Part shown: in pieces, positions 6,984 through 13,532 of the stretch | Numbering within the stretch: position 1 is the first letter of the stretch | Layout of the letters: each line of letters starts with the position of its first letter | Assembly: GCA_900764225.1 (NCBI GenBank) | Contig: CAAFNG010000312.1 | Location: 1-13,532, forward strand | Length of the DNA stretch: 13,532 nucleotides | DNA from: Lachnospiraceae bacterium | Lineage (GTDB): Bacteria > Bacillota > Clostridia > Lachnospirales > Lachnospiraceae | Direction of reading: 5' to 3' | Made by a program: the position numbers and the translations under genes | Notes under the pieces: model-generated | What the model saw: the letters and a program-made list of their open reading frames with translations, nothing else | Databases searched by the model: none | What the model was told of the DNA's origin: nothing

Positions 6984-7427
6984 ATGAAAAGAGCAGTTTT
7001 TCTGCTGGCAGCTTTTTTACTGGCAACTGTGCTTTCGGGGTGTCGTTTTGTGCGGATCGAGGAAGAGGAACGAAAGCCTGTTTCCTATACTGTGGTGGAA
7101 CGACAGGATATTCCGACGCAGCTGGATGAGATTATGAATGAAAAGAAGGAAAAAGAATTTCAGCTAAGTTATGAAACGGGAGATGCCCTGTATCTGGTAA
7201 AAGGCTACGGACGACAGATGAGCGGGGGATACAGTATTCAGGTGGAAGAACTGGGAGCCTCTTCGAACGGGCTTTTTTTTGTCACAAGACTGATCGGTCC
7301 GGAGAATCTTGATGAGGCTGGCATTCCGTCATATCCGTGTATTGTGATAAAAACAGAGATTCAGAACAAACCGGTAACATTCCGTGAGGGAAAGAAGGCA
7401 GATCATAAGGCTGGGAAAGGGGAATAG
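6984..7427 (+). CDS. Lipoprotein with PrcB-type C-terminal domain
   Basis: Small secreted lipoprotein of 147 aa. It has a signal peptide (MKR followed by a hydrophobic stretch) and lipobox LSGC with lipidation site Cys20. The rest is short and globular. Residues about 65-125 (YLVKGYGRQMSGGYSIQVEE, ending at SYPCIVIKT) resemble the PrcB_C domain, first named from a spirochaete protease-complex subunit; this match is from memory of the family pattern. The role in Firmicutes is not established. The stop is 2 nt before the GTG of sipL, and the candidate sigma-E promoter lies upstream, so it is probably made in the mother cell with SipL. The ribosome site (AGAGAG) is weak. Confidence 0.75.
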   Translation: MKRAVFLLAAFLLATVLSGCRFVRIEEEERKPVSYTVVERQDIPTQLDEIMNEKKEKEFQLSYETGDALYLVKGYGRQMSGGYSIQVEELGASSNGLFFVTRLIGPENLDEAGIPSYPCIVIKTEIQNKPVTFREGKKADHKAGKGE

Positions 7428-7429
7428 AA

Positions 7430-8998
7430 GTGGAATTAAAAAAAGAAAGCATACAGGTACAGAAGGAAAAAAGCAGGGCGAAAAGTCAGATCACATTTGA
7501 TGAAGATTTCAATGTACCAGACGCGAAACCGGATGTAGGAAGGCTGATCCAGCATAAGGGACGTATTATTATGGATGATGTCCGGCTGGCCGATGAAAAA
7601 GGAATTCTGAAAGGAAATCTGGAGGTTGATATACTCTATGTGGGGGAAGAAAGTGGAATTGTAAGCAGTATGACAGCGAAAATTCCATTTGAGGAGACTT
7701 TAAATCTGAAAGATATTGTCAATGGTGACAAAATGTGCTTAAAGTGGGAAATTGAGGATCTTACGATCCGTCTGATTCATTCCAGAAAGCTGAATATCAA
7801 AGCACTGGTAACTTTTTTTGCAACGGTAGATGAGATCTGCCAGATAAAAATTCCGGTGGATCTGAATGAGTCCGATATATCGGTCAGAAAAAAGAAAGTC
7901 CGCTTTATGGGACTTAGCGTACATAAAAAAGATACTTTGCGTATCAAGGATGAATATACCATTGCTTCCAATCGACCGGATATTTCCGGACTTATCTGGT
8001 ACACCATGGATATACGGGGGCTGGATCTGAAACCGGAGGAAAATACGGTAAAGGCCAGAGGAGAACTTTCGGTTTTTGTGCTGTATGAAGCCGAAGATAC
8101 GGAAGCGCCGGTACAATGGCTGGAGTATGCGCTGCCTTTTTCCGGAGAAGTGGAATGTGAGGGCTGTGCAGAAGAGCTGATTCCTGATATTGAGGTTTCG
8201 GTGATGCATCAGAGTCTTGAGGTGAAGCCAGATGCAGATGGCGAGCAGAGGATTTTTGTATCAGATGTGGTTCTGGAGCTGGATATGAAGTTTTTCCAGG
8301 AGGAAGAAAAGGATCTGGTGACGGATGTCTATACTCCTGTCCGCGAGTGCATCCCGGAAGGCCGGACAGAAGTGCTGGAAAGGCTTCTTGTGAGAAATTT
8401 TTCCAGGTGCAGGCTCAGTGATCGGATCCAGGTAAAAGAGACTCAGGGGAAAATCCTTCAGCTCTGTCACAGCCAGGGAAAAGTGAAACTGGATAAGACC
8501 AGGATCGTGGAAAACGGGGTGGAGGCGCAGGGAGTGGTCATGCTGAAGATCTTATACATCATCGGAAATGACAGCATGCCCTTTTATTCCATGGAAGCGA
8601 TGCTGCCGTTTATCTATGTGGTGGAAGCCAGAGGAATCCGGGAGGACAGCACATACAGTCTGAAAGCAGAGCTGGAGCAGCTTTCCGCAGCTATGGCAGA
8701 CGGAAATGAGATTGAGATCCGGGCATCGGTAGGACTGAAGCTTCTGTCTGTCACCCGGGAGGAGATTTTTGTCATAGATAAGGTGGAAGAAAAACCTCTC
8801 GATATGAAAAAGCTTCAGGCTATGCCGGGAATCCTGGTCTATATGGTAAAACCCGGCGATGAGCTATGGGATATCGCAAGAAAGTATCATACATCAATAG
8901 AAGAACTTCGTGTGCTCAACGGATTGAAGGAAACACAGGAGCCGGAACCGGGAACGCCGATCCTTGTAGTGAAAAAAGTAGAAGGCCAGATTAAATGA
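7430..8998 (+). CDS. sipL: SpoIVA-interacting spore coat protein SipL (DUF3794 and LysM)
   Basis: In C. difficile, SipL binds the ATPase SpoIVA and anchors the coat on the forespore surface, a role like that of B. subtilis SpoVID. Here 522 aa, the family size. Three DUF3794-type repeats can be followed (roughly 30-130, 175-285 and 335-440), each with a pattern of KG/RG, a strand, then ILYV or VLY. The C-terminal LysM domain is at about 470-514 (VYMVKPGDELWDIARKYHTS), the SpoIVA-binding part in C. difficile. There is no signal peptide, as expected for a mother-cell cytoplasmic protein. The start is GTG 7430, with GGAAAGGGG (7414-7422) 7 nt upstream, inside the end of the lipoprotein gene. No clear terminator follows. 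Confidence 0.92.
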   Translation: MELKKESIQVQKEKSRAKSQITFDEDFNVPDAKPDVGRLIQHKGRIIMDDVRLADEKGILKGNLEVDILYVGEESGIVSSMTAKIPFEETLNLKDIVNGDKMCLKWEIEDLTIRLIHSRKLNIKALVTFFATVDEICQIKIPVDLNESDISVRKKKVRFMGLSVHKKDTLRIKDEYTIASNRPDISGLIWYTMDIRGLDLKPEENTVKARGELSVFVLYEAEDTEAPVQWLEYALPFSGEVECEGCAEELIPDIEVSVMHQSLEVKPDADGEQRIFVSDVVLELDMKFFQEEEKDLVTDVYTPVRECIPEGRTEVLERLLVRNFSRCRLSDRIQVKETQGKILQLCHSQGKVKLDKTRIVENGVEAQGVVMLKILYIIGNDSMPFYSMEAMLPFIYVVEARGIREDSTYSLKAELEQLSAAMADGNEIEIRASVGLKLLSVTREEIFVIDKVEEKPLDMKKLQAMPGILVYMVKPGDELWDIARKYHTSIEELRVLNGLKETQEPEPGTPILVVKKVEGQIK

Positions 8999-9039
8999 TA
9001 AAAAACAGCAGAAACTGAAAAGGATGGAATATTTTGCTG

Positions 9040-9068
9040 TTGAAAAGAATGTTAAAATCATATAAAAT
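9040..9068 (+). promoter_or_regulatory. Candidate sigma-A promoter of ispE-gntR
   Basis: TTGAAA (9040-9045), 17 nt, TAAAAT (9063-9068). It leaves a leader of about 35 nt before ATG 9111. An imperfect inverted repeat (AACAGCA at 9004-9010, TGCTGTT at 9035-9041) overlaps the -35 hexamer. Confidence 0.55.
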
Positions 9069-9110
9069 ATGCGTATAAATACTGTATACAAAGTACAAAT
9101 GGAGGAGCTT

Positions 9111-9992
9111 ATGCGGTTAAAGGCAATGGCAAAGATCAATCTCGGGCTTGATGTTCTGAGAAAGAGAGAGGATGGATATCATGAGGTTCGTATGATCATG
9201 CAGACGATCCGTATGTATGACATCCTGGATATCAGAAAGACGAAAAAGCCGGGGATCGTACTGACAACGAATCTTCCGTTTATTCCCACAGACAGAAGAA
9301 ATCTTGTATATAAAGCAGCAGAGATGCTGATGGATGAGTTCGGAGTTGAAGAGGGACTTTCTATCAAGCTTCGTAAATTTATTCCGGTGGCAGCCGGCAT
9401 GGCAGGAGGAAGCTCTGACGCGGCAGCGGCTTTTGTGGGAGTGAACCGACTGTTTCACCTGGGGCTTACCGAGGAGCAGCTGATGGAGCGAGCCGTGAAA
9501 GTGGGAGCAGATGTTCCGTACTGCATCATGCGTGGAACGGCTCTTGCAGAAGGAATCGGTGAGAAGCTTACACGGCTTCCGAAGGTTCCGAAATGTTATG
9601 TTCTTGTGGGAAAACCGGGAATCAATGTTTCCACAAAAACAGCTTATGAGAATCTGAATCTTGCAGGGATCGAGAGACATCCGGATATTGACGGAATGAT
9701 CGGAGATATTAAGAATGGCGATCTTTATGCAATGGCATCAAAGATGGAGAATGTTTTTGAACCGGGGATCGTAGGGCAGTATCCGGTGATCGGACAGATC
9801 CGTGATCTGATGGAAGAAAAAGGAGCGCTTCGTGCGGTGATGAGCGGAAGTGGCCCGACTGTGTTTGGAATTTTTGACGACAGGGATAAGATGGCAGCTG
9901 CGGCAAGAAGCCTTCGTAAGAGTGGACTTGCAAAAACCGTATTTGCCACGGATATTTACAACAGAGATGGAGGAGTTACCGATGACAAGTGA
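9111..9992 (+). CDS. ispE: 4-diphosphocytidyl-2-C-methyl-D-erythritol kinase
   Basis: GHMP kinase that phosphorylates CDP-methylerythritol with ATP in the MEP pathway to isopentenyl diphosphate, in the cytoplasm. The protein is 293 aa, the normal size. Visible: KAMAKINLGLDVL at the N-terminus with catalytic Lys8; the ATP loop PVAAGMAGGSSDAAA (92-106); GADVPYC with catalytic Asp134; and the C-terminal GHMP glycine motif VMSGSGPTVFGIF. The start ATG 9111 is chosen over the upstream in-frame ATG 9069 because GGAGGAG lies just before it (9101-9107) and the protein then begins at the conserved block. It overlaps the next gene by 11 nt. Confidence 0.96.
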   Translation: MRLKAMAKINLGLDVLRKREDGYHEVRMIMQTIRMYDILDIRKTKKPGIVLTTNLPFIPTDRRNLVYKAAEMLMDEFGVEEGLSIKLRKFIPVAAGMAGGSSDAAAAFVGVNRLFHLGLTEEQLMERAVKVGADVPYCIMRGTALAEGIGEKLTRLPKVPKCYVLVGKPGINVSTKTAYENLNLAGIERHPDIDGMIGDIKNGDLYAMASKMENVFEPGIVGQYPVIGQIRDLMEEKGALRAVMSGSGPTVFGIFDDRDKMAAAARSLRKSGLAKTVFATDIYNRDGGVTDDK

Positions 9993-10683
9993 TTTTTCTG
10001 TGGATATGAATGAATATCTGCCGCTTCGGGACGTTGTTTTTAACACGCTGCGACAGGCAATCCTGAAGGGCGAGCTCAAGCCGGGAGAAAGACTTCTTGA
10101 GATCGCGCTTGCGGAGCGTCTTGGAGTGAGCAGAACTCCGGTGCGTGAGGCTATGCGTAAGCTGGAACAGGAAGGTCTTGTAGTGATGATCCCGCGCAGA
10201 GGTGCTCAGGTGGCAAGCATCACGGAGAAGGATCTGAATGATGTTCTGGAGGTGCGTATCGCTCTTGAGAACAAGGCAATAGAGAAGGCCTGCAAGCTGA
10301 TCACGGAGGAAGAGCTTGGAAGACTCTGGATAGCAGCCAGGGAATTTGAAAAAACAAAGGCAGAGGGAAATCTGGTGCGTCTTGCAGAGGCAGATGTTGC
10401 ATTCCATGAGATTATTTACCAGGCATCCGATAACAAACGTCTGAATCAGGTACTGAATAATTTAAGAGAGCAGATGTATCGCTACCGTGTGGAATATCTG
10501 AAGGAGGAGCAGACCAGAAATCTTCTTGTCAATGAGCATGAAGAACTTGTAAAGGCTATCCGCGACGGAGATGTGGAGAAAGCACAGGCGATTTCCTTTA
10601 ATCATCTGGAGAATCAGCGAAAAGCGATCATTCGTACAATCCGTGCAGAGAATGCGGACAAAGAATCCGAAAAAAAAGAATAA
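9982..10683 (+). CDS. GntR-family transcriptional regulator, FadR/FCD subfamily
   Basis: DNA-binding regulator of 233 aa. The N-terminal winged helix-turn-helix (about 15-80) contains the recognition region ERLGVSRTPVREAMRKLEQE and the wing IPRRGAQV. The C-terminal FCD ligand domain (about 85-215) has the metal-site residues Asp138, His142, His186 and His208 in place; members usually bind small organic acids there. The start ATG 9982 has a perfect GGAGGAG (9969-9975) 6 nt upstream, inside the end of ispE, and the 11-nt overlap suggests coupled translation. The frame is open further upstream, but that part only shadows ispE. The Lys/Glu-rich tail ends before a terminator. The ligand and targets cannot be read from the sequence; the link to ispE may be only positional. 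Confidence 0.92.
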   Translation: MTSDFSVDMNEYLPLRDVVFNTLRQAILKGELKPGERLLEIALAERLGVSRTPVREAMRKLEQEGLVVMIPRRGAQVASITEKDLNDVLEVRIALENKAIEKACKLITEEELGRLWIAAREFEKTKAEGNLVRLAEADVAFHEIIYQASDNKRLNQVLNNLREQMYRYRVEYLKEEQTRNLLVNEHEELVKAIRDGDVEKAQAISFNHLENQRKAIIRTIRAENADKESEKKE

Positions 10684-10705
10684 GAACCCGATATATGGGG
10701 ATATT

Positions 10706-10739
10706 AAGAGAGATGTCAGTGCGGCACCTCTCTTTTTTT
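10706..10739 (+). terminator. Rho-independent terminator after gntR
   Basis: AAGAGAG (10706-10712) pairs with CTCTCTT (10728-10734) around a 15-nt loop. The T tract is 10733-10739. It separates ispE-gntR from the germination genes. Confidence 0.75.
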
Positions 10740-10790
10740 CTGCAAAAAATGCCACAGCTGACAATACTGTGAAAAAAGGAAGGTGAGCCT

Positions 10791-12296
10791 GTGGAAGAAC
10801 AGAAGGTTTCGGCGCTGCTCCGTGAAAATGAAGCCTGTATCCGGAAACGATGTGAAAACTGTGATGATATCCTGATCCGTCCCATGCGTCTTGGGGAAGG
10901 GCATAAGGTAAACTGTCTGATGGTCTATATTGAGGTTGCAGTTTCCAATATGATGCTGGATGATTCCGCAATTGGAAAGATGGTCAATCATTTCTGGGAG
11001 ATACCGGCAGAAAAGATTCAGGAATTCATAAAAAGAAACAGTCTTGGCATTGCAGATGTGGAAGAACTTACTACAATGGAAGAGGTATTTTCGGCAGTGC
11101 TCGCCGGAAATGCAGTTTTCTTTATGGATGGCTATGACCGGGCGATGAAAATCTCCAGCAAGGGATATCCCGGACTGGATGTATCCCAGACAGAGACTGA
11201 AAAAGTCCTCAGAGGATCCAAAGAGGGATTTTGCGACAGCGTAAAAACCAATGCAGCGCTTGTGCGAAAACGGTTACGGGATACCAGACTGAAAGTGGAG
11301 CAACAGAACATAGGCGTGCGTTCTCACACAGTTGTCCAGCTTCTGTATGTGGAGGATCTTGTACATGAGGAGCTTCTGGAATCTATAAAGGAACGGCTGG
11401 AGACCTTTACGGTGGACGGGATCCTGGACAGCGGAATGCTGGAGCAGCTTACGGAGGAAGCATGGTATTCACCTTTTCCTCAGTTTCAGACAACGGAACG
11501 GCCGGACCGCGCGACCCAGGAACTTCTGAATGGAAAAGCGGTGCTTTTGTGTGATAACTCACCGGTGGCGCTGATTCTGCCGGGGGCTTTTAACAGCTTT
11601 ATGGAAAGCAGCGAGGACTGGTACAACCGTTTTGAGATGGTTTCGTTTCTGCGGGTGCTGCGGTATCTGGCCCTGGCTGTGGCAACTCTTCTGCCGGGAC
11701 TTTACCTGGCAGTGATCCGGTTTCATACCCAGGTGCTTCCTGCCAATCTGATCCTTTCTTTTGCACAGGCAAGGGAAGGGGTGCCTTTTTCCAGTGTAGT
11801 GGAGCTGGTGTTTCTGGAACTGTCCTTTGAGCTGATCCGGGAGGCTGGAGTGCGGATTCCGGGAGCCCTCGGAAATGCCATTGGTATTGTAGGCGGACTG
11901 ATCATCGGACAGGCTGCGGTGGAAGCGAATCTGGTAAGCCCGGTGGTGGTCATTATCGTGGCACTGACTGCGCTTGGCTCGCTGGCGATTCCCAATGAAG
12001 AGTTTGCTTCTGCATTTCGGATGCTGAAATATGTGTTTCTGTTTCTTGGAGGATATCTGGGGATTTTTGGAATCGTTCTTGGATTGTATCTTACGGTAGC
12101 ACACCTGGCAGGACTTTTAAGTTTTGGTGTTCCATATCTGGTACCCTTCGTGGAAAAAAACGGGGAGGCAGAGACTGGCGGAAGGATTATCAGGTTTCCT
12201 TTCCGGAAGCGGAAATTCCGCCCGCTTTACGCATGCAGTGATCAGAAAAGAAGACTTCGGACAAAGCCCTGGGAGCAGAAAGGAAAAGATTTATGA
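10791..12296 (+). CDS. gerA: Spore germination receptor subunit A (GerA/GerKA family)
   Basis: A-subunit of a nutrient germinant receptor in the spore inner membrane; recent work on the family shows that it forms an ion channel. The protein is 501 aa, typical length. The soluble N-terminal part (about 1-280) contains the family signature RGSKEGF (141-147) and SSEDWYNRF before the membrane part. Hydrophobic segments are near 285-310, 334-350, 360-378, 382-401 and 412-446. The hallmark REAGVRIP is at 350-357. A basic tail (KRKFR) closes the protein. It starts at GTG 10791, with AAGGAAGGTGAG ending about 4 nt before it. It overlaps the next gene by ATGA. No sigma-G promoter is convincing upstream. 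The germinant is unknown, so the symbol is generic. Confidence 0.93.
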   Translation: MEEQKVSALLRENEACIRKRCENCDDILIRPMRLGEGHKVNCLMVYIEVAVSNMMLDDSAIGKMVNHFWEIPAEKIQEFIKRNSLGIADVEELTTMEEVFSAVLAGNAVFFMDGYDRAMKISSKGYPGLDVSQTETEKVLRGSKEGFCDSVKTNAALVRKRLRDTRLKVEQQNIGVRSHTVVQLLYVEDLVHEELLESIKERLETFTVDGILDSGMLEQLTEEAWYSPFPQFQTTERPDRATQELLNGKAVLLCDNSPVALILPGAFNSFMESSEDWYNRFEMVSFLRVLRYLALAVATLLPGLYLAVIRFHTQVLPANLILSFAQAREGVPFSSVVELVFLELSFELIREAGVRIPGALGNAIGIVGGLIIGQAAVEANLVSPVVVIIVALTALGSLAIPNEEFASAFRMLKYVFLFLGGYLGIFGIVLGLYLTVAHLAGLLSFGVPYLVPFVEKNGEAETGGRIIRFPFRKRKFRPLYACSDQKRRLRTKPWEQKGKDL

Positions 12297-13532
12297 GATT
12301 TGCGGAAAACAACAGGATCTCGCACAGGCAGCTTTTCAGGCAGATCATACTGGTTTTTCCTGCACCGTTTCTTCTGTGCCTGTTCAAAAATGGTGCCATG
12401 CTTGGAAAAAGCTCTGTGGCCGGAACGGTGACAGCTGCCATAATATTACTGTTTTATGTGATCTGGCTTATAAGGCTTGAACCTGCATATGGCGAGCTTG
12501 AAAAAAATACCGGAAAAATTACTGTACGATTTATTGGACTGTTTTTTCTGGCTTATGTGATCCTCAGTGTGGCCTTTCTTGCAAAGCTTCTGGGGGAGGT
12601 TGTGCCGTCAACACTGATCACGGGAATTCCGGGAAAATGGCTTTCGTTTCTGGCTGTGGCGGCATGCAGCCTGGGTACCCACCGGGGGATGCAGAGAAGA
12701 GGAAGGATCGCCGAGGTGTCAGGAGGGATTTTTCTTGGAGGGCTTCTTGTGCTGATGATTCTCCTGGCCGGGCAGGGAAAGGGAGAATATTTTCTGGAAG
12801 TGTGGAACGGGGAAACAGGATTTTTTTTCGGGCGAGGATGGATACAGAGCACATGGGGACTCTTGTGTGCTTTTTCCGGTGTGGGACTTTTGCCATTTGC
12901 GCTGGAGAAAGTGGAAAAGCCTGGAAGCGCCAGGAAGCCATTGATACTTGCGTTTCTTACGGTATGTGGGATAGTACTTGGAATGCAGCTGCTTCTTCCC
13001 GCAGTATTTGGCAGGGAACGTCTTTTAACAGAAAAATACCCGGTTCTGCCGCTTCTTGACGGAGCAGACCTTCCGGGAAATGTACTGGCAAGATTTGATG
13101 TGATCTGGATGGGATTTCTGGTATTCGGACTGCTTTTTTCCATAGGAAGTCTTTTTCATTATGGAAATCAAATTGCACAAAAGACCAGGCTTGGAACGGG
13201 AAGATACTGGATTCCCGCGGCCGGATGGCTGCTTTCTCTGTATGCGTGGAATGGTTATGGAATTGAGGCGTATTATGGCAGTTATCTGGGATATATTTTT
13301 GTGCCGGGGCTTCTTGTGATACAGCTTTTTCTTGGCATGAAGAATCACAGCCACCGAAAGAAAAAAGCAGCAGTTGCGGCAGTGTTGTTTCTGGCGGTAA
13401 GTCTGATGGGAACAGGATGTGCTGCCGTGGAACCGGAAAAACGGATCTATCCGCTGGCTTTAGGAGCAGGTGCAGTGGAGAACGGTTTTGTGCTTAAATA
13501 TGCAATGCCGGACATGAACGTAACCACAGGGC
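12293..13532 (+). CDS. Germination receptor GerB permease joined in frame to a GerC lipoprotein (3' partial)
   Basis: The frame from ATG 12293 is open to the right edge (413 complete codons). ATG overlaps the gerA stop (ATGA), with AAAGGA 8 nt upstream. Residues 1-348 are a GerB-type permease (APC/LeuT-like fold in the family) with ten hydrophobic segments near 17-32, 42-62, 78-100, 115-130, 143-161, 187-206, 215-238, 268-290, 304-320 and 331-349. Instead of a stop the frame runs through MKNHSHRKKK (349-358) into a lipoprotein-like signal (359-376, ending MGTGC with Cys376). A GerC-like start follows (YPLALGAG, then GFVLKYAMPDMN). Topology would suit a fusion: ten segments inside-to-inside, a basic loop, then an eleventh segment exporting GerC. 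But an ATGA (13337-13340) marks where separate genes would overlap if one base were removed nearby, so a frameshift or assembly slip is the main alternative. Confidence 0.85.
   Translation, partial: MRFAENNRISHRQLFRQIILVFPAPFLLCLFKNGAMLGKSSVAGTVTAAIILLFYVIWLIRLEPAYGELEKNTGKITVRFIGLFFLAYVILSVAFLAKLLGEVVPSTLITGIPGKWLSFLAVAACSLGTHRGMQRRGRIAEVSGGIFLGGLLVLMILLAGQGKGEYFLEVWNGETGFFFGRGWIQSTWGLLCAFSGVGLLPFALEKVEKPGSARKPLILAFLTVCGIVLGMQLLLPAVFGRERLLTEKYPVLPLLDGADLPGNVLARFDVIWMGFLVFGLLFSIGSLFHYGNQIAQKTRLGTGRYWIPAAGWLLSLYAWNGYGIEAYYGSYLGYIFVPGLLVIQLFLGMKNHSHRKKKAAVAAVLFLAVSLMGTGCAAVEPEKRIYPLALGAGAVENGFVLKYAMPDMNVTTG

Noticed and set aside
9004..9041. Inverted repeat after sipL as a terminator
   Set aside because: The arms are only 7 bp with a 24-nt loop and no T tract follows. 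It could be an operator over the ispE promoter, but there is no further support.
9850..9981. Longer N-terminus for the GntR regulator
   Set aside because: The upstream extension is antisense-free shadow of ispE in another frame, and GGAGGAG before ATG 9982 clearly sets the start.
10741..10790. Sigma-G promoter before gerA
   Set aside because: TGCAA and CAATACT lie 16 nt apart, but the -10 does not fit the CATnnTA pattern without an inserted base. Not strong enough to list.

Overview
The window looks like chromosome from a gut-type, spore-forming Firmicute, most likely Lachnospiraceae. The reasons are the protein character (PflB, SipL, GerA/GerB families, a GGDEF protein with a Cys-rich N-terminus), the A+T-rich intergenic DNA, purine-rich Shine-Dalgarno sites and frequent GTG/TTG starts. 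Genus cannot be fixed by reading alone. Bases 1-29 are a sequencing-library (Nextera) adapter remnant, so the left edge is a contig end and not biology.

Layout. 30-~540: G+C-rich non-coding DNA unlike the rest, with a terminator-like hairpin, two covarying hairpins arranged as an inverted repeat, a long hairpin and a 34-bp tandem duplication. It resembles the end of an integrative/conjugative element, but this is inference. ~541-740: A+T-rich leader and candidate promoter for pflB. 741-3773: pflB-pflA, pyruvate formate-lyase and its radical-SAM activase, closed by a strong terminator. 3974-6070: one large c-di-GMP protein with the order Cys-rich sensor, GGDEF, REC, HD-GYP. 6114-6854 (minus): a PlsC-type acyltransferase sharing a bidirectional terminator with it. 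6984-8998: a PrcB-domain lipoprotein and the spore-coat protein SipL, behind a sigma-E-like promoter. 9111-10683: ispE and an FCD-type GntR regulator, overlapping by 11 nt and closed by a terminator. 10791 to the right edge: a gerA gene and a gerB gene that overlap as ATGA; the gerB frame runs straight on, without a stop, into a gerC-type lipoprotein start.

How they fit together. pflBA provides anaerobic pyruvate cleavage to acetyl-CoA and formate. The c-di-GMP protein can in principle both make and break its signal. sipL (spore coat anchoring) and gerA-gerBC (nutrient germinant receptor) serve the two ends of the spore cycle; ispE supplies isoprenoid precursors.

Most of the window is ordinary core genome. 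The observations most worth checking are the in-frame GerB-GerC join (true fusion or one-base slip), the GGDEF-REC-HD-GYP protein with a possible internal start that would release a REC-HD-GYP enzyme, and the covarying hairpin pair upstream of pflB.
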